Source: Spirochaetaceae bacterium | Lineage (GTDB): Bacteria; Spirochaetota; Spirochaetia; Treponematales; Breznakiellaceae | DNA length: 12,360 nucleotides | Assembly: GCA_031283025.1 (NCBI GenBank) | Contig: JAITCP010000176.1 | Coordinates: 1 to 12,360 of the forward strand | Direction of reading: 5' to 3' | In this document: one piece after another, positions 1 through 4,618 of the stretch | Layout of the letters: every line of letters begins with the position of its first letter | Numbering within the stretch: position 1 is the stretch's first letter | Program-made: the position numbers and the translations under genes | The notes under the pieces: generated by a model | Seen by the model: the letters and a program-made list of their open reading frames with translations, nothing else | Told to the model about the DNA's origin: nothing | Databases searched by the model: none

Positions 1-99
1 GTTCTTCCGCGTAATAATTATTGAATCGTTATCCTCAATGACCTTATCCATATAGGTCTTTAAATTCTGCCGTAAGTCTGTATATGTAATTGCGTCCAT
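1..99 (-). CDS. YefM/Phd-family antitoxin, N-terminal part (gene runs off the left edge)
   Basis: The first 33 codons are visible and read MDAITYTDLRQNLKTYMDKV, then a hydrophobic strand ending IIITRKN. This is the characteristic N-terminus of YefM/Phd-type antitoxins: the start of the DNA-binding domain, with the T-x-x-R-Q-N-L helix and the following IITR strand. These proteins neutralise an RNase (YoeB/RelE type) or Doc-type toxin and repress their own operon. The ATG at 99 is supported by an AGGAG box about 7 nt upstream (near 107-112) and by a good promoter beyond it. The toxin partner would lie to the left, outside the window. Family assignment is confident; the toxin type cannot be told from here. 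Confidence 0.85.
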   Translation of the reverse strand, partial: MDAITYTDLRQNLKTYMDKVIEDNDSIIITRKN

Positions 100-121
100 T
101 CTTTAATCTCCTTATGTACGC

Positions 122-139
122 TCTTAAGTATACTCAAGA
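122..139. promoter_or_regulatory. Palindromic operator over the -10 of the antitoxin promoter
   Basis: TCTTAAGTATACTCAAGA is an 18-nt palindrome with one mismatched pair, centred on the perfect octamer AGTATACT. It overlaps the -10 element. YefM/Phd antitoxins, alone or with their toxin, bind short palindromes at their own promoter, so this is the natural candidate for the autoregulatory site. The symmetry is seen directly; the binding is inferred. Confidence 0.5.
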
Positions 140-155
140 AGCCGCTATATTTCAA
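127..155 (-). promoter_or_regulatory. Sigma-70-type promoter of the yefM-like gene
   Basis: On the minus strand there is a -35 hexamer TTGAAA (150-155), a spacer of exactly 17 nt, and a -10 hexamer TATACT (127-132). Each hexamer matches the consensus at five of six positions. Transcription would begin near 120, giving a leader of about 20 nt that contains the AGGAG ribosome binding site. This is the best promoter seen in the window. Confidence 0.7.
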
Positions 156-215
156 CTGTGTGCGTAGATGGAACTTCTTCGACCGCTTCGACAGGCTCAG
201 GGAGCGCCTTCAATC

Positions 216-250
216 CGCTCCCCCATTCCCCATTACGGACGCACCAGCCA
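216..250 (-). pseudogene. Remnant of an FGE-domain gene 3' end (W-L-V-R-P-stop plus G-rich tail)
   Basis: Read on the minus strand, 250-233 encodes W-L-V-R-P-stop and is followed by ATGGGGAATGGGGGAGCG. The large gene at 1395-3323 ends R-L-V-R-P-stop and is followed by ATGGGGAGTAGGGAGTGGGGGAGCG. The two agree across the stop codon, except that this copy lacks one 7-bp unit. Upstream of the remnant the frame is closed by a stop within a few codons and no other FGE motif is recognisable, so only the last codons and the tail survive or were copied. The match is short, so a chance or repeat-driven origin remains possible. Confidence 0.4.
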
Positions 251-285
251 ACATTAGAATCAGACCGGCTTCACGTCTGCTCCAT

Positions 286-306
286 GCCTGCCTGTAGCAG
301 GCAGGC
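286..306. repeat. Perfect 9-bp GC-rich hairpin with 3-nt loop
   Basis: GCCTGCCTG, loop TAG, CAGGCAGGC is a perfect inverted repeat. No T-run follows on either strand, so it does not look like an intrinsic terminator. It lies between the inverted (183-201) and direct (337-356) copies of the GAGCTTGTCGAAGCGG motif and is probably part of an intergenic repeat element. Confidence 0.6.
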
Positions 307-337
307 CCACGCCTTCGCCCCCGTTCCCTTTCAGGCC

Positions 338-403
338 GCTGAGCTTGTCGAAGCGGTTCGCAAAGCATTTACTCCCGTTTTTTCTCACGGCGGACACGGA
401 GGG
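338..403 (+). repeat. 66-bp direct repeat, left copy
   Basis: This copy matches 1221-1286 at 65 of 66 positions (one T/C difference). It begins GCTGAGCTTGTCGAAGCGG, continues through a GCAAAGCATTTACTCCCG core and ends CACGGCGGACACGGAGGG. The two copies lie in the same orientation on either side of hicBA, 883 bp apart start to start. The first 19 bases also occur in near-identical inverted form at 183-201. Confidence 0.9.
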
Positions 404-606
404 CACGGCGGCACGGAGGGGAAGAATAAGGTGTTGTTTGTATACACCAGCAAACTTCTTTTCTTTCTTCCGCCGTGTGCTCCGTGTGCGCTGGAGTCTG
501 TAGGAAAAGTAAATTTGCATAAAAAACAAGTGAAAAAATATGCCATTTTAGGCGTTTTTTGGCTGTTTTTGAGCAAAAATCAGGGGGTATTTTAGTGAGG
601 AAAAGG

Positions 607-700
607 TTTTCCTACAGACTCCTGTGCCGCTGTGTGAGGTCTTCAAAAAAATACTTTTCCTACAGACTCCTGTGTCCGCTGTGTGAAGTCTTCAAAATTC
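607..700 (+). repeat. Two tandem ~47-bp units, with an inverted partial copy at 493-508
   Basis: Unit 1 (607-654) and unit 2 (655-700) both begin TTTTCCTACAGACTCCTGTG, continue with CCGCTGTGTGA and GTCTTCAAAA, and differ by a few substitutions and a 1-2 bp indel. The first 16 bases reappear inverted at 493-508 (GGAGTCTGTAGGAAAA). On the complementary strand the units contain CAGCGGACACAGGAG, which resembles the CGGCGGACACGGAGG end of the 66-bp repeat, so both may belong to one degenerate family. Confidence 0.75.
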
Positions 701-776
701 TTCCCTCCGTGCCGCTCTGCGCCAGCCTTGTACCTGTTTTTCACGATAAAATGCTTTATCAATTGTGATGAATACA

Positions 777-950
777 TTACGAAAGCCGTTTGATTATTTT
801 CTTTGCTAAAGGCTCCTTTATTTCTCTATGACGAGGCACGGATTCGGCGATACCAGTGTCCGGGTTTTTATACCAATCGTGGTCGCTTCCATGCCTGATA
901 AAAACAGCTCCGTTTTGTTCAATGATTCTAACTAAATCAAGACGTTTCAT
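777..950 (-). CDS. hicA: HicA-family mRNA interferase toxin
   Basis: This 57-residue protein reads MKRLDLVRIIEQNGAVFIRH and continues GSDHDWYKNPDTG, then VPRHREIKEPLAKKIIKRL. It matches the small double-stranded-RNA-binding-fold HicA toxins, which cleave mRNA when free of HicB. The G-S-x-H motif carries the expected catalytic histidine (His24), followed by an aromatic residue, and the V-P-R-H-x-E-I segment is the usual central strand. The ATG overlaps the hicB stop codon as ATGA (4 nt), implying translational coupling. Length is typical for the family. No base change or frameshift suggests inactivation. Confidence 0.9.
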   Translation of the reverse strand: MKRLDLVRIIEQNGAVFIRHGSDHDWYKNPDTGIAESVPRHREIKEPLAKKIIKRLS

Positions 951-1150
951 ACAGGAACGGCTATTAAACCTGTGTGTTCAGGAACGGCGGATTGAATGTC
1001 ATCAAACTGCATAATATCGCCATAGAGTGAAACAAGCATTCTTTCGAGTTCTTCTATGCTATCCCCTTGTGTCCAATAATCAGGATATTGGTTAAGATAG
1101 CCGATGTATCCGCCTTCTTTTACTTCCCAATAGGTATATGACAATTGCAT
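947..1150 (-). CDS. hicB: HicB-family antitoxin, short form
   Basis: This 67-residue protein has the N-terminal HicB fold (partial RNase-H-like): Y-T-Y-W-E-V-K-E-G-G-Y-I-G-Y near the start, then a D-S-I-E-E-L helix (residues 32-37) and an L-Y-G-D-I segment. It would bind and block HicA, encoded immediately downstream with a 4-nt overlap. Longer HicB proteins carry a C-terminal ribbon-helix-helix or helix-turn-helix DNA-binding domain. This one ends right after the RNase-H-like part, so its own promoter control is uncertain. The ATG is preceded by AGGAG about 9 nt upstream. A TATATT lies near 1175 on the minus strand but has no convincing -35. Confidence 0.87.
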   Translation of the reverse strand: MQLSYTYWEVKEGGYIGYLNQYPDYWTQGDSIEELERMLVSLYGDIMQFDDIQSAVPEHTGLIAVPV

Positions 1151-1220
1151 TTGTTACTTCTCCTTAATAATTAGGAATATACATCCTGGCAGCAAGCTAT
1201 GCTCACTGAGCTTGTTGGTG

Positions 1221-1286
1221 GCTGAGCTTGTCGAAGCGGCTCGCAAAGCATTTACTCCCGTTTTTTCTCACGGCGGACACGGAGGG
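1221..1286 (+). repeat. 66-bp direct repeat, right copy
   Basis: Right-hand partner of 338-403 (65/66 identical, same orientation). It starts 70 bp upstream of the hicB start codon and runs directly into the G-rich heptamer array. Just to its left, at 1206-1215, the CTGAGCTTGT core occurs once more, suggesting a small local duplication of the repeat end. Confidence 0.9.
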
Positions 1287-1321
1287 AGTGGGGAGTGGGG
1301 AGTGGGTGATGGGGAGTGGGG
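1284..1321 (+). repeat. GGGGAGT heptamer array with G-quadruplex potential
   Basis: Six runs of three or four G are separated by loops of 3-4 nt (1284-1286, 1290-1293, 1297-1300, 1304-1306, 1311-1314, 1318-1321), made of an almost perfect 7-bp repeat GGGGAGT. This meets the usual pattern for an intramolecular G-quadruplex on the plus strand. A complementary C-rich tract lies at 1373-1396, so the two could instead pair as a long stem around the 1339-1356 hairpin. The array sits just beyond the 3' end of the caspase/FGE gene. Confidence 0.75.
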
Positions 1322-1338
1322 TTTTTGTCCACAAGCAT

Positions 1339-1356
1339 TGCGTGTACTTTCACGCA
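1339..1356. repeat. Small hairpin downstream of the caspase/FGE gene
   Basis: TGCGTG, loop TACTTT, CACGCA gives a perfect 6-bp stem. It lies about 40 bp past the stop codon at 1395, inside the span between the G-rich array and its C-rich complement. A U-run does not follow in the direction of the gene, so it is not a classical terminator. Hairpins just downstream of the variable region are a known feature of several diversity-generating retroelement targets; that link is inference here. Confidence 0.45.
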
Positions 1357-1394
1357 TAGTTTACGAACTTCGCTCCCCCACTCCCTACTCCCCA

Positions 1395-3323
1395 TCAGGG
1401 GCGCACCAGCCGGAAACCAAAGACGCCAACGCTGTATTCGTTACTCTGAATGGTCGGGTCGTTGTAGTCCCGATGGAACGAACGCGCAAAGAAAGCACCG
1501 AGGGACCAACTCCCACCGCGCAGCACCCGGTACGACCCAGAAGCCGCTCCAACAGGATCAGTCTGTGCATCGCTTGAATAACTGCCGTACCAATCCCAGC
1601 ACCATTCAAGCACATTCCCGTGCATATCATACAAGCCCCAGGGGTTCAGGGGTTTTTGCCCTACCGGATGAGTCTTATTATTGCTGTTCATATAGTACCA
1701 TCCGGTGTTATTACTTATTGTTGCTCCGGTGTTATACGCGGTTGTTGTCCCGGCACGGCACGCGTATTCCCATTCCGCTTCCGTGGGCAGACGGTAGCCG
1801 TTGGCGTTCCGGTTCCAGGTTACCGTCCGGTTATCTCCTGTGCCGCTTATCGTATACGCAGGGGTTAATCCTTCTTTCTGACTCCGTTTATTGCAATACT
1901 CTACCGCGTCGAACCAGCTTACCATTTCCACCGGCAGGTTGTCCCCTTTGAACTTACTGGGGTTTGTCCCCATGATCTCCCGATATTCTTTCTGCGTTAC
2001 CTCATACTTCCCCATGTAAAAACTGCTCACCGTTACCTGATGTTGTACATACATATCACGGTCCCACTCAGCGGCGGGGCCGCCCATTGTAAAGGTTCCG
2101 CCGTTTATCCGTACCATGTTGGCGGACGCGGGCGGCGGCGTTGGCGTTGGCTGCGGCTGGGTTGCGGCAGCGGGTACGGGCTGTTGGGGTGTTTGCGGCG
2201 GCTGGGTTGCGGCGGCGGGTGTTTGCGCGGATGCCTTAATCGCCGCGGAAACGGTCTGGCCCTGCTGTACCATTACCGTTTGCGCCGCTTTCACGATTTT
2301 GCCGTCATCTCCCTTTACCGCTACTTCTGTCGCGCCGGTGCTGACATTGGCTATGGTTACGGTTCCGCCCGCCTTGATCCTGGTTCCGGTCGCTTCGCCG
2401 TCAATCATTATAATGCCGGCAATATCCGATGTTATGGTAATGCTCCCCACCGTTGTGGATACCGTCCGTGCGGGCTGCGCCGCCGCGGCGGGCTGCGCCG
2501 TCTGCCGCCTGAAAAAGAGGAATGTCGCCCCATCCTGATGGCTGGCCGCGGTTAAGGTGCCGTAAAGCGGCGTGGTTCTTTTTACAGAAAGCCGCACGTC
2601 GGTATAGATGACAAAGGGATCAAGCAGGGGAGCGCTGTTCTTCCGCAGGCAGTTTATCAAAGCGGCGGAAAATTCCGATTGATCGGGCACGGTTTCACTG
2701 GAACCTGACGTAAGTACCTGACGGCTTGTTAATGCGTAAGCCTTGCGGTAGTACGCGTTATCTATCTGCGGCGGCAGAGCGCGGGTGGTATTAAGAATGT
2801 CCCCCGAAAAACACGCATCGGAAACCATAAACACGTGAATCGCCTTAAAACGGGAGATATAGCCCCGTATCTGGCTGTTGGTCAGCCAGTTCTCCTGTTT
2901 GACTTGGTCGGTTCCGCCGTCTGCCGGTATCCAAAACCCCGCGTCCGAATTCTTGTCATAATGCCCGTGTCCGGCATAATAGATAAACAGGGAATCATGC
3001 ACGCCAAGTTTTGACTGTAGTTCGATAAATGTCCTGATGATATTCTCTCTGGTGGCCTTAGCGTCGAACAGTTCGATTATTTCGTCAATAAAGTAATCCT
3101 GTTTCAGGATGTCCCGAATCTCCTTCGCGTCCGACACGGGCTTTTTAAGCGCGGGCCAGAAACGGTACGCGTCTATGGCGATAAACAAGGCATACTGTTT
3201 ACCTACATTTACCTGAGTACCAAGGTTTTCAGCAGCAACTACCGTCAGGTCTCTATTCTGGGCAAAAAGATTAAAGGTAAAAAGCAGTAAAAATACCGTA
3301 AGCAAAACAGCTATTTTTTTCAT
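1395..3323 (-). CDS. Exported caspase-like / PEGA / FGE-sulfatase-domain fusion protein
   Basis: This 642-residue protein begins with a hydrophobic signal peptide (about residues 1-21, ending F-A-Q), so it is probably secreted or periplasmic. Residues 42-272 form a peptidase C14 (caspase-like) domain, with His119 in Y-Y-A-G-H-G-H and Cys171 in D-A-C-F-S-G-D as the likely dyad. A PEGA-type beta domain follows (about 291-363), then a Pro/Gln/Thr/Ala linker (365-400). Residues 403-642 are a formylglycine-generating-enzyme (SUMF1) fold, with I-N-G-G-T-F-T-M-G-G, R-L-P-T-E-A-E-W-E-Y, D-M-H-G-N-V-L-E-W and G-F-R-L-V. The cysteine of the usual C-R-x-A-x-R segment is Ala613 here (A-R-S-F-H-R), so sulfatase-activating chemistry is unlikely and a ligand-binding C-type-lectin-like role is more probable. 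The start is set by a GGAGG box 5 nt upstream. It appears monocistronic. The substrate or ligand is unknown. Confidence 0.85.
   Translation of the reverse strand: MKKIAVLLTVFLLLFTFNLFAQNRDLTVVAAENLGTQVNVGKQYALFIAIDAYRFWPALKKPVSDAKEIRDILKQDYFIDEIIELFDAKATRENIIRTFIELQSKLGVHDSLFIYYAGHGHYDKNSDAGFWIPADGGTDQVKQENWLTNSQIRGYISRFKAIHVFMVSDACFSGDILNTTRALPPQIDNAYYRKAYALTSRQVLTSGSSETVPDQSEFSAALINCLRKNSAPLLDPFVIYTDVRLSVKRTTPLYGTLTAASHQDGATFLFFRRQTAQPAAAAQPARTVSTTVGSITITSDIAGIIMIDGEATGTRIKAGGTVTIANVSTGATEVAVKGDDGKIVKAAQTVMVQQGQTVSAAIKASAQTPAAATQPPQTPQQPVPAAATQPQPTPTPPPASANMVRINGGTFTMGGPAAEWDRDMYVQHQVTVSSFYMGKYEVTQKEYREIMGTNPSKFKGDNLPVEMVSWFDAVEYCNKRSQKEGLTPAYTISGTGDNRTVTWNRNANGYRLPTEAEWEYACRAGTTTAYNTGATISNNTGWYYMNSNNKTHPVGQKPLNPWGLYDMHGNVLEWCWDWYGSYSSDAQTDPVGAASGSYRVLRGGSWSLGAFFARSFHRDYNDPTIQSNEYSVGVFGFRLVRP
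1416..1505 (-). other. Candidate hypervariable region of the FGE domain (diversity-generating retroelement type)
   Basis: Codons 607-636, between the conserved G-G-S-W and G-F-R-L-V motifs, are the positions where retroelement-diversified FGE/C-type-lectin proteins carry their variable residues. In non-diversified relatives this stretch is usually rich in Asn and Asp. Here it reads S-L-G-A-F-F-A-R-S-F-H-R-D-Y-N-D-P-T-I-Q, then S-N-E-Y-S-V-G-V-F-G. About 21 of 30 codons end in C or T, as expected if AAC/AAT/GAC codons of a template were altered at their adenines. No template repeat or reverse transcriptase is present in the window, so this is a candidate only. Confidence 0.35.
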
Positions 3324-3352
3324 AATGCCTCCGGGGTTTGTTTAACAAGTCA

Positions 3353-3381
3353 AGTATACAACCAACCGGGTTGTCGAACAA
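3353..3381 (-). promoter_or_regulatory. Promoter of the caspase/FGE gene with an inverted repeat in the spacer
   Basis: On the minus strand TTGTTC (3376-3381), a 17-nt spacer and TATACT (3353-3358) form a plausible sigma-70 promoter. Its start would lie near 3345, about 20 nt upstream of the ATG. The spacer holds an inverted repeat, ACAACC (3358-3363) and GGTTGT (3369-3374), whose location between -35 and -10 would suit a repressor site. The direct repeat AACAAGTC occurs at 3344-3351 and 3377-3384. The -35 is weak beyond its TTG. Confidence 0.5.
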
Positions 3382-3433
3382 GTCCGGGGAACCTCTATAT
3401 TTATAACCATTTGACGGATGAGGGAGCCTCCGC

Positions 3434-4597
3434 TCAATTTACCTCAAAAATAGCCGCCGCCTTTTCCATATTTTTAACCACCGGCACGGAAAAGGGGCAG
3501 CGCTCCTGGCAGCTTTTACAGGCTATACATTCAGAAGCACGGTGATCCAGGGCCATATAATGGTTTACCACGGAAGGCGGTATATGTTCTTTATCCAAAA
3601 GGGCGATGTCCAGATATTTGTTCACATCGGCAATGTTGATCGCCGCAGGACAGGGCAGGCAATGATTGCAATAAAAACAACTGCCTTTCATACCGCCCTG
3701 GAATTCAGAAATGACGGGGGAATAATCGCGTTCTTCATCGCCCGCGCTCAGGTACTTCACCGCTTCATCTATCTGTTCCGGAGTGGAACAGCCCAAAAGA
3801 ACACTCGCCACCGCGGGCCTTGTAAGGGCATAGTGGATACATTGAATTACCGTGAGGGGTTTTGCAAAGGGAGTGTGCCGGGGTGAAATTAGCTTTCCCG
3901 CCCCCAGGGTTTTCATTACCGTGATGCCTGTTCCCCGCTGTTCGCAAAGACGGTACAGGGCGGCCCTATCCGGGTCAAAGTTTTTTTCATAATTCAATCC
4001 CGTATTCTGATCCAAATAATCCAGCACATAGGTACTTGCAGAAGCCATGTCAAAGGCGGGGTTCAGGCTGAACATCAATACGTCAACAAGCCCGGTTTCT
4101 ACAATCTTCTTTGCAATAACGGGGTTATGAGAGCTTGCCCCCAAAGCCCTAATCTGCCCCTTTTTCCTGAGTTCCAAAGCATAGGGAAGGGCGTCGCCTT
4201 CAAAAACATCGGAAAAGTGCTTTTCGGAATCTATAAAAAACAACATTCCAAAATCAATGTAATCCGTGTTAAGGCAGATAAGCAGATTTTCAAAATATTT
4301 TTTTATTGTTGGAAGGTCCCTGCTGATGCCGTACTGTTCATGTATATCCGTGGAACAGATATGCCCCTGAATAAGGAATTTATCACGCCGTCCCGCCAGG
4401 GCCTTGCCGATATTGCGCCGCACCGCTTCCCCGGGCATAAACAAATCCATTATATTGATCCCCCGGTCTATGGCGGCATGGACTACCCGCTCAACAACCT
4501 TATACGGCTTATTATCAAGATGTTCCGTTCCAAGGCCTATGACGGACGCGGAGATCCCCGTGTTCCCCACGGGGCGGTAGATCATTTCTGTTTTCAT
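3434..4597 (-). CDS. Aldo/keto-reductase-like protein with two C-terminal Fe-S cysteine motifs
   Basis: This 387-residue protein has an AKR barrel at residues 5-290 (R-P-V-G-N-T-G start, G-A-S-S-H-N at 153-158, R-P-A-V-A-S-V-L-L-G-C at 260-270). A ferredoxin-like tail carries C-x2-C-x2-C-x2-C (Cys307-316) and C-x2-C-x2-C-x3-C-P (Cys357-367), typical of the predicted oxidoreductases grouped as COG1453. The tail probably binds [4Fe-4S] clusters and feeds electrons to or from the barrel. Asp51 of the classical AKR tetrad is present. The positions expected to hold Tyr, Lys and His look like Phe53, Gln77 and Phe120, so it may not catalyse ordinary carbonyl reduction. It lies 21 nt downstream of the mutarotase-like gene and is presumably co-transcribed, which suggests sugar metabolism. 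The ATG has a GGAG box 6 nt upstream. The substrate is unknown. Confidence 0.85.
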   Translation of the reverse strand: MKTEMIYRPVGNTGISASVIGLGTEHLDNKPYKVVERVVHAAIDRGINIMDLFMPGEAVRRNIGKALAGRRDKFLIQGHICSTDIHEQYGISRDLPTIKKYFENLLICLNTDYIDFGMLFFIDSEKHFSDVFEGDALPYALELRKKGQIRALGASSHNPVIAKKIVETGLVDVLMFSLNPAFDMASASTYVLDYLDQNTGLNYEKNFDPDRAALYRLCEQRGTGITVMKTLGAGKLISPRHTPFAKPLTVIQCIHYALTRPAVASVLLGCSTPEQIDEAVKYLSAGDEERDYSPVISEFQGGMKGSCFYCNHCLPCPAAINIADVNKYLDIALLDKEHIPPSVVNHYMALDHRASECIACKSCQERCPFSVPVVKNMEKAAAIFEVN

Positions 4598-4618
4598 AAT
4601 GTGCTCCGGACTGCGGCC

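Larger units (their letters stand above)
156..776. other. Gene-free repeat mosaic between the antitoxin gene and hicA
   Basis: No credible gene is seen in these 620 bases; the open frames are low-complexity translations of repeats. The stretch is a patchwork. It contains an inverted copy of the CCGCTTCGACAGGCTCAGG motif (183-201), a short remnant of an FGE-gene 3' end (216-250), a perfect GC-rich hairpin (286-306) and one copy of a 66-bp repeat (338-403). Next come arms of a CACGG/CGGAGG-rich motif, on the plus strand near 387-425 and inverted near 466-500, that could fold together. After these are an AT-rich stretch with T-runs (510-595) and two tandem units at 607-700. Clustering of several short repeat families suggests a site of repeated recombination or insertion rather than a coding region. 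Confidence 0.6.

Noticed and set aside
745..760. GATAAA/TTTATC hairpin as a terminator for hicA
   Set aside because: The stem is short and AT-only, and no T-run follows it on the minus strand.
158..768. Open frames on both strands in the left intergenic region (up to 145 codons)
   Set aside because: Translations are repeat-derived (runs such as G-G-H-G-G-H-G-G), have no recognisable domain and no ribosome binding site, and overlap the repeats listed.
338..1286. Possible CRISPR array
   Set aside because: Only two copies of the 66-bp repeat exist and they enclose coding genes; the 47-bp tandem units have no spacers.
1395..1510. A complete diversity-generating retroelement
   Set aside because: No reverse transcriptase, accessory gene or template repeat was found in the window; only the candidate target is present.
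1316..2555. Plus-strand open frames opposite the caspase/FGE gene (up to 211 codons)
   Set aside because: They are antisense shadows of a gene with clear domains, and have unlikely residue composition (Cys/Arg/Gly-rich).
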